Shown: piece after piece, positions 54,137 through 63,694 of the stretch
Numbering within the stretch: the stretch's first letter is position 1
Layout of the letters: each line of letters starts with the position of its first letter
Translations under genes and position numbers: made by a program
Notes under the pieces: model-generated
Seen by the model: only the letters and a program-made list of their open reading frames with translations
Told to the model about the DNA's origin: nothing
Database searches by the model: none
Origin: Bacteroidota bacterium
Lineage (GTDB): Bacteria; Bacteroidota; Bacteroidia; Bacteroidales; Prolixibacteraceae
Assembly: GCA_030684645.1 (NCBI GenBank)
Contig: JAUXUF010000018.1
Location: 1 to 64,000 of the forward strand
DNA: 64,000 nt
Direction: 5' to 3'

Positions 54137-55474
54137 TTACAATTCTCTTACTGCAAGTTTAAATTGTTGACCGCGATCTTCATAGTTCTCGAACAAATCA
54201 AAGCTGGCACAAGCCGGCGAAAGCAGAACCGTTTCTCCGTTTTTAGCCAGAAAATAGGCCGATCTTACGGCATCTTCCATCGATTGGGTTTCAACCATAT
54301 CGATTCCAAGCGTTCTGAAAGCTTCCAGAATCTTGGAATTGTCGATGCCCAGGCATACAATGGCTTTCACCTTCGTTTTCACCAACTCATACAACTGGGA
54401 ATAGTCGTTTCCTTTATCAATACCCCCTACAATCCAGACGGTAGGCTGACTCATACTCTCCAAAGCATACCAGGTTGAATTGATGTTGGTGGCTTTTGAG
54501 TCGTTGATAAACTCGATACCATGAACTTTCAAAAAACGTTCGAGACGGTGTTCAACTCCTTTAAAATCGGCCAGACTCTCACGAATTTTTTCATTCCTGA
54601 TATTAACTACCATTCCTGAAATACCTGCAGCCATTGAGTTGTAGGTATTGTGACTTCCCTGTAATGCAATATCTATAATTGACATAGTAAAAATATTTTG
54701 TCCCCAGTTAATAATTATTTTGTTATCTGTTACTCCAGCCCCTTCTGCAGGTGGTTTACCTAATCCGAAAGGAATACATTTGGCTGCCAGTCTCCGTTCC
54801 GACATTTCCAGGTTCACCACCGGATCGTCGGCACAGTAAATAAAAACATCGTCAGCCGTTTGGTTTTGTGTGATCCGGAATTTGGAATCGATGTAGTTCC
54901 GCATCTCATAATTATACCGATCCAGATGATCGGGCGTGATATTCAACAAAATGGCGATGTCGGCTTTAAACGCATACATTCCATCGAGCTGAAAACTGCT
55001 CAGTTCAATCACGTAATACTCAAAATCGTTTTCGGCCACCTGCCAGGCCATACTCTGACCGACATTTCCTGCCAATCCTACATGGTACCCTGCCTTTTCG
55101 AGCATGTGGTAAATGAGCAGAGTGGTCGTTGTTTTCCCGTTACTTCCGGTTATGCAAATCTTTTTGGCCGAAGAATATCGTCCGGCAAATTCGATTTCTG
55201 AAATCACAGGAATACCCTTTTCTTTCAGTTTTACAATCATCGGAGCTTTTTCCGGAATGCCCGGACTTTTAATCACCAAATCCGCATTTAATATCTGATC
55301 TTCGGAATGCCGGCCTTCTTCAAACTCAAAATGCCGTTCAATTAATTCAGTTCTATACTTGTCTTTGATCGTACCCAAATCAGAGACAAAAACATCAAAA
55401 CCCTGCTTGCGGGCCAGGATGGCTGCACCAACTCCGCTTTCGGCGGCTCCTAGTATAACTGCACGTTTGTTCAT
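54137..55474 (-). CDS. murD: UDP-N-acetylmuramoylalanine-D-glutamate ligase MurD
   Basis: Adds D-glutamate to UDP-MurNAc-L-Ala. 445 residues: N-terminal AVILGAAESGVGAAILARKQ, DLVIKSPGIPEKAP, ATP loop CITGSNGKTTTTLLIYHML, NITPDHLDRYNYEM, FKGVEHRLERFLKVHGIEFI and NDSKATNINSTWYALE, ending LLSPACASFDLFENYEDRG. Shares one base with mraY upstream. Confidence 0.96.
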   Translation of the reverse strand: MNKRAVILGAAESGVGAAILARKQGFDVFVSDLGTIKDKYRTELIERHFEFEEGRHSEDQILNADLVIKSPGIPEKAPMIVKLKEKGIPVISEIEFAGRYSSAKKICITGSNGKTTTTLLIYHMLEKAGYHVGLAGNVGQSMAWQVAENDFEYYVIELSSFQLDGMYAFKADIAILLNITPDHLDRYNYEMRNYIDSKFRITQNQTADDVFIYCADDPVVNLEMSERRLAAKCIPFGLGKPPAEGAGVTDNKIIINWGQNIFTMSIIDIALQGSHNTYNSMAAGISGMVVNIRNEKIRESLADFKGVEHRLERFLKVHGIEFINDSKATNINSTWYALESMSQPTVWIVGGIDKGNDYSQLYELVKTKVKAIVCLGIDNSKILEAFRTLGIDMVETQSMEDAVRSAYFLAKNGETVLLSPACASFDLFENYEDRGQQFKLAVREL

Positions 55475-56724
55475 TAGCGCATTTTCAAGGTTACGATGGT
55501 TAATACTGCCAAAGCGATTCCGATAATCCAGAACCGGGTTACAATTTTGGGTTCCGGAATTCCCTGCTTCTGAAAATGATGATGAATTGGGCTCATCAGG
55601 AAAATCCGGCGGCCTTCACCGTATTTTTTTCGGGTATATTTGAAATAACTGACCTGAATAACTACTGAAAGATTTTCGATCACGAAGATCCCGCACAAAA
55701 TTGGTATCAGGATTTCTTTCCGGATAATGATCGCAAAAACAGCCAGAATTCCACCGAGCGCCAGACTGCCTGTGTCGCCCATAAATACCTCTGCCGGATA
55801 CGAGTTGTACCATAAAAATCCGACTGTCGCCCCGATAAACGCAGCGATAAATACGGTCAGCTCACCCAGGTTAGGGATATACATGATGTTCAGGTATTCG
55901 GCATAAATAACGTTACCGCTCACATAAGCCAGAATCCCCAGGGTGGCGCCGCTTATGGCCGAGGTCCCGGTCGCCAGGCCGTCAATTCCATCGGTCAGGT
56001 TTGCTGCATTCGAAACGGCAGTGATGATCAGGATAATTGCCAACGCATAAACAATCCAGCCCCATGATTTTGCACTTTTGCCCATAAATGACACAAGCAG
56101 GCCGTAACTAAATTCATGATTTTTTAAAAACGGGATGGTGGTCCTGGTCGATTTTACCGCTTTGGTCACATGCAGCAACCTTTGCTGCCCGGTAATACTG
56201 TCAACGACTATTTCCTTTACAAACATTCCGTTCGCATCAACAATTCGTTCACGCACCACCACTTCATCCGAAAAATAAAGAGTTGCAGAAACGATAATTC
56301 CGAGTGAAATCTGACCCAAAATTTTAAATTTTCCGGCCAGCCCTTTTTTATCTTTCAGAAAAACCTTGATATAATCATCGAGAAAACCGATCAATCCGAG
56401 CCAAATGGTAGTAATGAGCATCAGCAGAATATAAATATTGTCCAACCGGGCAAACAGAAGAGTCGGAATAATGATGGAAGCCAGAATGATGAGTCCACCC
56501 ATGGTCGGCGTTCCTTTTTTCTGCATCTGTCCTTCCAGGCCCAAATCACGAACATCTTCACCGATCTGTTTTTGTTGTAAAAAACGAATCAGACTTTTCC
56601 CAAACCCAACCGTAATCAGCAATGAAATGATGATCGCTGCACCGGAACGGAACGAGATGTACTGAAACATGCCCAATCCGGGGATGTCCCAATCCTTTAA
56701 AAGCTGATACAAATGATAAAACAT
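55474..56724 (-). CDS. mraY: phospho-N-acetylmuramoyl-pentapeptide transferase MraY
   Basis: Makes lipid I on undecaprenyl phosphate. 416 residues, ten membrane helices; longer than the E. coli enzyme because of the insert around residues 165-215 ([20 protein letters not shown]) found in Bacteroidota. Motifs: [29 protein letters not shown], the cation-binding [35 protein letters not shown] and [17 protein letters not shown]. Overlaps murD by one base and follows murE by 11 bp. Confidence 0.97.
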   Translation of the reverse strand: MFYHLYQLLKDWDIPGLGMFQYISFRSGAAIIISLLITVGFGKSLIRFLQQKQIGEDVRDLGLEGQMQKKGTPTMGGLIILASIIIPTLLFARLDNIYILLMLITTIWLGLIGFLDDYIKVFLKDKKGLAGKFKILGQISLGIIVSATLYFSDEVVVRERIVDANGMFVKEIVVDSITGQQRLLHVTKAVKSTRTTIPFLKNHEFSYGLLVSFMGKSAKSWGWIVYALAIILIITAVSNAANLTDGIDGLATGTSAISGATLGILAYVSGNVIYAEYLNIMYIPNLGELTVFIAAFIGATVGFLWYNSYPAEVFMGDTGSLALGGILAVFAIIIRKEILIPILCGIFVIENLSVVIQVSYFKYTRKKYGEGRRIFLMSPIHHHFQKQGIPEPKIVTRFWIIGIALAVLTIVTLKMR

Positions 56725-56735
56725 AGTTTCGTTTT

Positions 56736-58193
56736 TTAGTTATTTCCAAATATTTCGTTGATCACTTCCTTGTCGTCAAAATGATGCTTCACTCCCTTTA
56801 TTTCCTGGTAATCTTCATGCCCTTTCCCTGCCACCAGGATAATATCTCCTGATTTGGCCAGCATACAGGCTGTCCGGATTGCTTCCCGTCGATTTACGAT
56901 CGACAAAACCTTGTGTTTCTGATGGGCTTCAATACCGGCTTCCATATCGGCCAGAATCTGCTCCGGCTCTTCTGAACGTGGGTTATCGGATGTCAGGATT
57001 ACTTTATCACTTTGCCGCACTGCTTCTTTTGCCATCTCAGGGCGTTTGCTCTTATCGCGGTCGCCACCGGCGCCAACTACCGTAATCACCTGTTCATTGC
57101 CACTGCGGATCTCAGCTATTGCAGACAAGACATTCTGAATGGCATCGGGTGTATGGGCATAATCAACCACGGCATACTTTCCATCAGGAGAACGGATAAT
57201 TTCGAAACGGCCTGAAACAGGGCGCAATTCGCTTAATATCCTGAGAATATTCTCGCGCTCCACTCCAAGCAGAATGGTGGCTCCCATGACTGCCATCAGG
57301 TTACTGGCATTGAAACTCCCCGTAAAATGAGTCCAAACCTCTTGCCCGTCAATACTCAGGAGCATTCCGTCAAAATGTTTTTCAATCACCTTGCAATGAA
57401 AATTCGCTAACGACCGCAGCGAATACGTTTTTTTCACGGCCCGGGTATTCTGAAGCATGACCAATCCGTTTTTATCGTCGGTATTGGTCAATGCAAAAGC
57501 GGTTTCGGGTAACCGATCGAAGAATTTCTTTTTGGCTTTCAGGTATTCGGCAAACGTGAGGTGGTAATCCAGATGGTCGTGCGTCAGGTTAGTGAAGATG
57601 CCGCCATCAAACTCAATACCGCTAACCCGGTCCTGATCAATGGCATGCGAACTTACTTCCATGAAGCAATATTCGCATCCGGATTCGACCATCTGAGCCA
57701 TCAGTTCCTGAATCTGCAAAGCATCAGGAGTGGTATGGGTGGCATGAAATTCATCAATACCCACGTAATATCTTATAGTTGAAATTAACCCTACTTTATA
57801 CCCGAGCAGGGTAAATGTTTTATACAGAAGACTGGCGATGGTTGTTTTTCCATTCGTTCCGGTCACCCCGACAACCTTTAAATTACTTGATGGAAAATCG
57901 TAAAATGCAGCGGCCATCTTGCCGAAATTCAATTGTGTGTCGGCTAACCTCACCAGAACTGCTCCGGAAGGAATATTTTCAGGAATATCTTCGCAGACCA
58001 CTGCAACAGCGCCCAGTTCGATGGCTTTTTCGATAAACTGATGTCCGTCGGCATGCGATCCCTTAACAGCAACGAACAAATCACCGGCTTCCACTTTCCG
58101 CGAATCGAACTGGATCGCCCGAATGGGAACAGACAAATCCCCTCTGGTTTCAATCAACCCGATGCCGGCCAGTATGTCTTTTAGCTGTTTCAT
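56736..58193 (-). CDS. murE: UDP-MurNAc-tripeptide synthetase MurE (meso-DAP type)
   Basis: Adds the third residue of the stem peptide. 485 residues: N-terminal [23 protein letters not shown] loop [60 protein letters not shown], and [15 protein letters not shown]. The substrate-choosing motif reads DNPRSEEP, the DNPR form that selects meso-diaminopimelate. Overlaps ftsI by 4 bp (ATGA). Confidence 0.97.
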   Translation of the reverse strand: MKQLKDILAGIGLIETRGDLSVPIRAIQFDSRKVEAGDLFVAVKGSHADGHQFIEKAIELGAVAVVCEDIPENIPSGAVLVRLADTQLNFGKMAAAFYDFPSSNLKVVGVTGTNGKTTIASLLYKTFTLLGYKVGLISTIRYYVGIDEFHATHTTPDALQIQELMAQMVESGCEYCFMEVSSHAIDQDRVSGIEFDGGIFTNLTHDHLDYHLTFAEYLKAKKKFFDRLPETAFALTNTDDKNGLVMLQNTRAVKKTYSLRSLANFHCKVIEKHFDGMLLSIDGQEVWTHFTGSFNASNLMAVMGATILLGVERENILRILSELRPVSGRFEIIRSPDGKYAVVDYAHTPDAIQNVLSAIAEIRSGNEQVITVVGAGGDRDKSKRPEMAKEAVRQSDKVILTSDNPRSEEPEQILADMEAGIEAHQKHKVLSIVNRREAIRTACMLAKSGDIILVAGKGHEDYQEIKGVKHHFDDKEVINEIFGNN

Positions 58194-60646
58194 TGCTGTG
58201 GTTTTTTAGCTTGTTCTGTATTATTTGTTGTCGTCTTCTTTTTCTCCAGCGCTTTTTGTGCTGCAACCTTTGCCTTCCACTTATCGATAGCAGCCTGATT
58301 TAGTTTTGGTTTTGCTTTTGCTTTTTGTGCCGCAACCTTTGCCTTCCACTTTTTAATCGCCTCCGGACTTGCTTTTTGTTTTACCGCCGGACTTTGACTA
58401 ACCTTTGGCTTTTCTGTTACCGGCTTTGGCGGATTCACTATATTTTCTGAAGGAATTACTTCTGAAACAGGCGACTGAATGGAATCGCCTGAAGCCAGAC
58501 TATCTCTTTTTATAATTTGAAGCTCATCAAAACCGAGTTCCAACGAAATAAGTTCTCCTTTTGCACCAGGCATTCCAGGAGTTGGTGATTGACGGAATAC
58601 ACGGCCAAAGCCATCAGTTTTGGTTTGATATCCTGATTTTTCCAGGAGGTACACGGCATCACCTGCCCCCATCCCAATCACATCAGGTATAGTACCTGGA
58701 ATATCGGTCACTCCTTTGATGAAAACAGTCATGGTATCGTTGGTAACCGCAACACGATCGGCAGTCATGTTTTGTTGCTGTGTTTTAAATCCGAGGTCCT
58801 GAGCAAAAAGCATCACATCTTCCCTGATGCCTGGTTTTACCTGCGGAACTTCGTTGTATGGTGGAATTGAATCGGCAGCAGGTGTGAGATAGGAAGCATA
58901 AACTTTATCGGCAATTCCCCTGAAAACCGGACCGGCCACCGAACCTCCGTAGAATGCCCCCTTTGGACCAACAATAACCACGATACAACTGTATTTTGGA
59001 TTGTCGGCCGGGAAATAGCCCACGAATGAAGCCTGGTATTTTTTCCCACCCTCGCTGGTATAACCTTTATTTTCATTGGCAATTACGGCAGTACCTGTTT
59101 TGCCGGCAATGGTGTAATACGGATTCTTCAGACTCTTCCCTGTTCCATTTTTACAGACTCCTTTGAGCATATCCTGGGCCTTGGCCAAAGTAGATTTTGA
59201 GCAAAGAGACGGATTGATTACTTCTGTTGAAAACTTCCGGATCGGAATTCCGTCTTCCCTGATTTCCTCAATAAATTTCGGTTTCACCATGATGCCATTG
59301 TTGGCCACCGCATTGTAAAAAGTCAGGGTTTGAATGGGAGCAATTTTTATTTCGTAACCGTGGGCAATCCATGCCAGCGAAGGCCCCCACCAGCTGGCGT
59401 CGGTCGGATATTTGATATACGGCTCGGCTTCGCCCAGGAAACCCAGTCCAAGCGGTTTATTCAGCCCGAAGCTGTAAATCCGGTCGATAAAATCTTTTTC
59501 TTTCCCTTCGTAAAACTTGGTAATGATTTTGGCCACCCCAATGTTGGACGAAAGTTCAAATATTTTTTTCATGGTAATTAATCCATGACCACCGTGATCG
59601 TAATCGCTATCCTTCATTTTTTGTCCCCGGTATTCCCAAATTCCACGCCCGGTGTCAAACATATCCATGGTATCGACATACCCCTCTTCCATGGCAACCA
59701 TGAGCGACATCAGCTTAAAAGTAGATCCCGGCTCACTGCAACCCGCATGGCCAAAGGCAAAATTGTAGGTTTCGCCATATGTGCCATCTTTTTTGCGGCC
59801 CATATTGGCAATGGCTTTTATGTTGCCGGTCTTCACTTCCATCACAATGGCTGTTCCCCATTCGGCCTGACTGATTTCCATTTGTTTTCCCAAAGCAGTC
59901 TGGGCATAATCCTGAAGGTTGACATTGATGGTTGTAATCACATCTCTTCCTTCTTTGGGCTCTACCAGTGGTGTATTAATCCAGCTTCCGGAGAAATTTC
60001 GTTTAAGGGCCAATCCATTGATGCCGGCCAGGTAATTTTCTTCCAAACCTTCAACCCCGGTATATCCAACGTTTCCGTGAACCCCGCCAAAGACACCTTT
60101 ATTCAATACGCCTATTGTGCGACTGGCCAGATCGCCATGGGGCAATATCCTCCTGTTTTCAGTTACAATAACCAAAGCAGAGCCAAAACGGCTGCGCGAC
60201 ATGGTTTTTAATTGTTTAAATTCCTGAAATTTATTGTGGTCAATTTGTTCCGGATTAACCAGAAACCACCTGCTCTTCTTATCGAAAGCTGCTTTTAAGC
60301 GAATCCTGAATTCAGTTTTGGAGAGCCCGAAGAAATCTGACAACTCTTCAGTCAACTGCTCCGATTCACTGGCAAACAATTGCTGTACACGTGGCGCCAT
60401 CATATCCATCCTGATTTCGTAATAGGGAACCGAGGTCGATAAAATACTGCCATCGTCGGCACAAATATTTCCACGCTTAGCCCAAATATCGGTCGTATTG
60501 TTTCTCAGGTCTTTGGCGATTTGCACCCATTTTTCCGTATCAACATTCTGAATAATCAGAATTCGGCTGGCTATAACAATCCCAAATAAGGCAATCGCAA
60601 AATAGACGATGCCAAATCGTAAGGTTATAGCTTTCCTGATTTCCAT
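58190..60646 (-). CDS. ftsI: penicillin-binding protein FtsI with PASTA domain and K/A-rich tail
   Basis: Septal transpeptidase. 818 residues: one N-terminal membrane helix, a dimerisation domain with NNTTDIWAKRGNICADDGSI, and the transpeptidase domain with SxxK in EPGSTFKLMS (about 307), SSN (about 363) and KTGT (about 515). One PASTA domain follows (about 645-702, IPDVIGMGAGDAVYLLEKSG). After residue 735 comes a Pro/Lys-rich tail with two nearly identical KWKAKVAAQKA blocks, unusual for FtsI. Overlaps ftsL by one base. Confidence 0.95.
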   Translation of the reverse strand: MEIRKAITLRFGIVYFAIALFGIVIASRILIIQNVDTEKWVQIAKDLRNNTTDIWAKRGNICADDGSILSTSVPYYEIRMDMMAPRVQQLFASESEQLTEELSDFFGLSKTEFRIRLKAAFDKKSRWFLVNPEQIDHNKFQEFKQLKTMSRSRFGSALVIVTENRRILPHGDLASRTIGVLNKGVFGGVHGNVGYTGVEGLEENYLAGINGLALKRNFSGSWINTPLVEPKEGRDVITTINVNLQDYAQTALGKQMEISQAEWGTAIVMEVKTGNIKAIANMGRKKDGTYGETYNFAFGHAGCSEPGSTFKLMSLMVAMEEGYVDTMDMFDTGRGIWEYRGQKMKDSDYDHGGHGLITMKKIFELSSNIGVAKIITKFYEGKEKDFIDRIYSFGLNKPLGLGFLGEAEPYIKYPTDASWWGPSLAWIAHGYEIKIAPIQTLTFYNAVANNGIMVKPKFIEEIREDGIPIRKFSTEVINPSLCSKSTLAKAQDMLKGVCKNGTGKSLKNPYYTIAGKTGTAVIANENKGYTSEGGKKYQASFVGYFPADNPKYSCIVVIVGPKGAFYGGSVAGPVFRGIADKVYASYLTPAADSIPPYNEVPQVKPGIREDVMLFAQDLGFKTQQQNMTADRVAVTNDTMTVFIKGVTDIPGTIPDVIGMGAGDAVYLLEKSGYQTKTDGFGRVFRQSPTPGMPGAKGELISLELGFDELQIIKRDSLASGDSIQSPVSEVIPSENIVNPPKPVTEKPKVSQSPAVKQKASPEAIKKWKAKVAAQKAKAKPKLNQAAIDKWKAKVAAQKALEKKKTTTNNTEQAKKPQQ
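58252..58351. repeat. direct repeat inside the ftsI 3' end
   Basis: A 31-bp unit at 58252-58282 recurs at 58321-58351 with one difference (spacing 69 bp, 23 codons). It encodes the doubled KWKAKVAAQKA block of the FtsI tail. The near-identity at DNA level, including silent positions, indicates a recent tandem duplication. Confidence 0.75.
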
Positions 60647-61011
60647 TATTTAGTCTCCAGTTTTTTGACCACAATCCGTTTTGCCGGTTCAACAGGTTCA
60701 ATCAGATCAATTTTCCGTTCGATTACCCTCTTGGTTACTTCCGAAGGACGATTGATGTACATGAGTTCTGTTTCATGAATCACCGATTCAGATTTATATT
60801 CTTTGAGCGAATCCCGCACTGCTTCCATCTTCCGGATCGTTTTTTCGGTCCAGTACCGGTTGGTTATTAAAATAATACCCAACAGCACTATAAAAGCAAC
60901 GAATGGCAACTGTTTGGTCACCTTTTCGCTGGCCAAAACCGTACCCCCGAGAATACTCTTTAAGCCTGCTGTCGAAATTCGTTTCTTGCCCTTTTCTTTC
61001 TTTTCTGTCAT
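60646..61011 (-). CDS. ftsL: FtsL-like cell division protein
   Basis: 121 residues: a basic cytoplasmic start (MTEKKEKGKKRIST), one membrane helix (LPFVAFIVLLGIILITNRYW) and a short periplasmic coiled coil (TEKTIRKMEAVRDSLKEYKS). The layout and position between rsmH and ftsI identify it as the FtsL-type protein of Bacteroidota that bridges FtsQ to FtsW/FtsI. Overlaps rsmH by 4 bp and ftsI by 1 bp. Confidence 0.88.
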   Translation of the reverse strand: MTEKKEKGKKRISTAGLKSILGGTVLASEKVTKQLPFVAFIVLLGIILITNRYWTEKTIRKMEAVRDSLKEYKSESVIHETELMYINRPSEVTKRVIERKIDLIEPVEPAKRIVVKKLETK

Positions 61012-61913
61012 GCGTTCTTTTCTGCAATTCTCAGTTTGGCACTGCGAGCTCTCGGATTTTGCTCAATCTCATCCTCCGATGGAACAATTACTTTTCGGTT
61101 GATAGCCATTAAAGGCGATTCAACATTTCCAAAGAAGTCTTTCTCCTGTTTTCCTGAAAAATCGCCCGACCGTATGAAATTCTTCACCATCCGGTCTTCC
61201 AGCGAATGATAGGTGATGACCACCAGCCGTCCTCCCGGTTTCAGCAATCCGATGCTCTGTTCCAGAAATTCATGTAAAACATCCATTTCTTTATTGGTCT
61301 CGATGCGCAAAGCCTGAAAAACCTTCGCCAGGTATTTGGATTCCTGAAACTTTGGAACACAGGGCGCAATCGCATTTCGGAACTGTTCGATGGTTTTGAC
61401 CTGTTTGGCATCGCGGGATGAAACCAGTTGACGCGCCAGTCGCCCGGCATTGTCGATTTCACCATATTCACGAAAGACTGTCCGAAGCTGATCTTCGGTA
61501 AAAGAGTTCACAATATCGGCGGCTGTTTGCGACGAATCGCGGTTCATGCGCATATCCAGGTCACCGTCGAAGCGAAAAGAAAAGCCCCGTTCGGCCTCAT
61601 CAAAATCGTGCGACGAAACACCCAGGTCGGCCAAAATACCGTCAACCTGATCAACATCGTAATACTTTAAAAAATTCCGGATGTATTTGAAATTATGCCT
61701 GATAAAGAAAAAGCGGTCGTCGAGGATGACATTCGCTGCGGCATCTTCATCCTGATCAAAAGCAAAAAGGCGGCCCGATTTTAAACGGCTGAAAATTTCG
61801 CGCGAATGACCACCGCCACCAAAAGTAACGTCAACATAATCACCTTCCGCCTTAATTTTCAGCCCGTTGACACTTTCGTTCAGCAAAACTGGTATGTGAT
61901 ATTCTCTCTCCAC
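61008..61913 (-). CDS. rsmH: 16S rRNA (cytosine-1402 N4)-methyltransferase RsmH
   Basis: 301 residues. MraW-type SAM methyltransferase: HIPVLLNESVNGL, the SAM motif DVTFGGGGHSREIF, DGILADLGVSSHDFDEAERG, FSFRFDGDLDMRMNR, FQALRIETNKEMDVL and GGRLVVITYHSLEDRMVKNF. Methylates C1402 in the ribosomal P site. It lies 2 bp after mraZ, the usual start of the division cluster. Confidence 0.97.
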   Translation of the reverse strand: MEREYHIPVLLNESVNGLKIKAEGDYVDVTFGGGGHSREIFSRLKSGRLFAFDQDEDAAANVILDDRFFFIRHNFKYIRNFLKYYDVDQVDGILADLGVSSHDFDEAERGFSFRFDGDLDMRMNRDSSQTAADIVNSFTEDQLRTVFREYGEIDNAGRLARQLVSSRDAKQVKTIEQFRNAIAPCVPKFQESKYLAKVFQALRIETNKEMDVLHEFLEQSIGLLKPGGRLVVITYHSLEDRMVKNFIRSGDFSGKQEKDFFGNVESPLMAINRKVIVPSEDEIEQNPRARSAKLRIAEKNA

Positions 61914-61915
61914 TT

Positions 61916-62371
61916 TTAAATCTCCTCATTACCAAATAATTGCGAAAAATTACTTTCATAGTCCTCTAAAGACTGTATGTACCGGTCGTATTCTGCGGCA
62001 TCCCAAAGCCTGATACGGTCGGCCTGTCCCGTAAAAACGACCTCTTTGGTTATCCCGACTTTTTCCAGAAAGTTATTTGGGATGTTCATCCGGCAGCTTT
62101 CGGGAACAGGAATGATCTTGAATTTCTGATAAAACATATCGAGTACCCGGCTATGAATTTTATTGTCCCGGTTAAGTTTCGATCTGATGAGAGCGACCCG
62201 TTTTTCCCATTCGGCCAATGGATAAATATTCAGGCATTTCTCATACGGATCCATCTCGATAGCCAGTTGGCCACCGGGAATCGTACCGCCCATTTCGTTT
62301 TTATAATCTGCCGGCAATACTACCCTTCCCTTTTCGTCGAAAGTCGCTTGTTTTTCAGCTGAGAAATTCAT
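61916..62371 (-). CDS. mraZ: transcriptional regulator MraZ
   Basis: 151 residues with two SpoVT/AbrB-type repeats: ATFDEKGRVVLPADYKNEMG near the N-terminus and the partner half with FKIIPVPESCRMNIPNNFLE. MraZ forms a ring-shaped oligomer that binds short direct repeats in front of its own gene and represses the division cluster. Repeats of the right kind lie about 55-95 bp upstream. It is the first gene of the cluster. Confidence 0.95.
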   Translation of the reverse strand: MNFSAEKQATFDEKGRVVLPADYKNEMGGTIPGGQLAIEMDPYEKCLNIYPLAEWEKRVALIRSKLNRDNKIHSRVLDMFYQKFKIIPVPESCRMNIPNNFLEKVGITKEVVFTGQADRIRLWDAAEYDRYIQSLEDYESNFSQLFGNEEI

Positions 62372-62386
62372 TTTTCTTTTGTGCCT

Positions 62387-62464
62387 TTTAAATCAATTGT
62401 AAAAGTAATAAAATTCAATCAAAATCAGTCACTTTCTTCCACTTTCAGTCCATTCCAGTCACCA
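62387..62464 (-). promoter_or_regulatory. division-cluster promoter with MraZ-box-like repeats
   Basis: On the minus strand four G-T-G/T-G-G units follow each other at about 10-bp steps (GGTGACTGGA, ATGGACTGAA, AGTGGAAGAA, AGTGACTGAT; 62426-62464 and just beyond). Downstream, TTTG and TACAATTG spaced by 18 bp may be the -33 and -7 elements. MraZ of other bacteria binds repeats spaced like this; the match in detail is approximate. Confidence 0.45.
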
Positions 62465-62469
62465 AATAT

Positions 62470-63220
62470 ATGAAAAACACAGTTAACAAGCTGTTAATAA
62501 CTTGTGTGTTAATACAAAAAGAACTAACTAAGAAATTGATTTTTTGCAATTTATGTTTTATTCACAATTTTTTCAAAAATCGTTAATAAAACATTTGAGA
62601 TACACAAAAGTAATCATCCGGATTGACTTCAGGAGAATTAAAATGGGATTGTTAATTATGATCGTATTCTCAACTTTAGCATCAATTTTTTTCAAATCAA
62701 AAACATATGCTATCTGGATTGATGTATATTTATTACCATACATTGTAGCCGTTAAATTTTGCAAATTTTCAGCTGTTTCAGATTTAAACCCCAAATAATA
62801 GATTTGTCTGTACACGATGTGTGGAATCTAAAATGAATGATTGTTTGAATAATTGCCTTGAAATATTAAAATTGAAATAATTTATTGTTTATAACAAGTA
62901 TCGCATTAGGGAATATAATACAAATCTTATAGTACACTATATAAATGTTTTATGACATGCCAAACTAATTATACATTTCAAGTTATTTTCATTAAATTAC
63001 GAACAAAGTTATATCTTTTGTATAATTCTCTTGGGAATAGATACTATGGAAAAATCAGGATTTCAATGGAGGGATAGGATGATTACTGAATAATATAATT
63101 AATGTTTTATACATTTTATTATCACTGCTTGCACACGAGTATATTTTGGGTCCACGTGTTTAAAACTTTCAGGGGTACAGAACATTTGTTAATTTGGCAT
63201 CCGATATAAAAATCAGTGTA
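62470..63220. other. AT-rich stretch without a convincing gene
   Basis: Open frames exist on both strands (for example 62544-62798 plus and 62573-62815 minus), but they overlap each other, have very AT-rich codon use unlike the neighbours, and lack recognisable domains. I found no RNA gene or strong terminator here. Confidence 0.5.
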
Positions 63221-63694
63221 ATGAGCCTGAATAAAGACACACAAATCATTGAAGAGGAGTATATCATTGAACTCTTCCGGAACGAATACACTGGTTTTCC
63301 CAAGGGGAAATTACAGAAGACCGAATCGCCCGATTTTATCCTGAAAGGAAATCCAAAGTCCTCTATTGGAATTGAACTTACCAAACTCCACGGGCCTGCC
63401 AGCAGCAAAGAAAACACGCATTTTACCAGCAAGATCCGGGGATATCAGACGCCTGAATTTACCAAAGAGAACCTTGAATTTACGATCAGCGCGAAGGACG
63501 AAAAGCTGCGGATTTATCAGCAAAAAATGCTAGACCAGATTTGGCTGCTGATTATTGCCGACCTGATTGAAAGTCCGGTTTCACTTAATTTGATGAATAA
63601 ATTGCAGAACTGGATTTTTTTTTCAGGATTCCATAAAGTTTTTCTGCTTGACCTGAAAACCCGGAAAGTTTTTGAACTGAATGTTTCGGATTAA
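63221..63694 (+). CDS. hypothetical protein, possibly nuclease-like
   Basis: 157 residues from ATG at 63221 (an in-frame TTG lies 27 bp upstream). No signal peptide or membrane segment. After an N-terminal helix (IIEEEYIIELFRNEY) the segment SPDFILKGNPKSSIGIELTK has the D...E-x-T/K layout seen in PD-(D/E)xK nuclease folds, and the C-terminus ends in a strand-rich FHKVFLLDLKTRKVFELNV. The nuclease idea is only a pattern-level guess. The 3' end overlaps the stop codon of the convergent Rieske-like gene by 3 bp. Confidence 0.6.
   Translation: MSLNKDTQIIEEEYIIELFRNEYTGFPKGKLQKTESPDFILKGNPKSSIGIELTKLHGPASSKENTHFTSKIRGYQTPEFTKENLEFTISAKDEKLRIYQQKMLDQIWLLIIADLIESPVSLNLMNKLQNWIFFSGFHKVFLLDLKTRKVFELNVSD

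Noticed and set aside
62544-62815. Overlapping 84- and 80-codon frames on opposite strands
   Set aside because: Both have very AT-rich codon use and no recognisable motif; each explains away the other.
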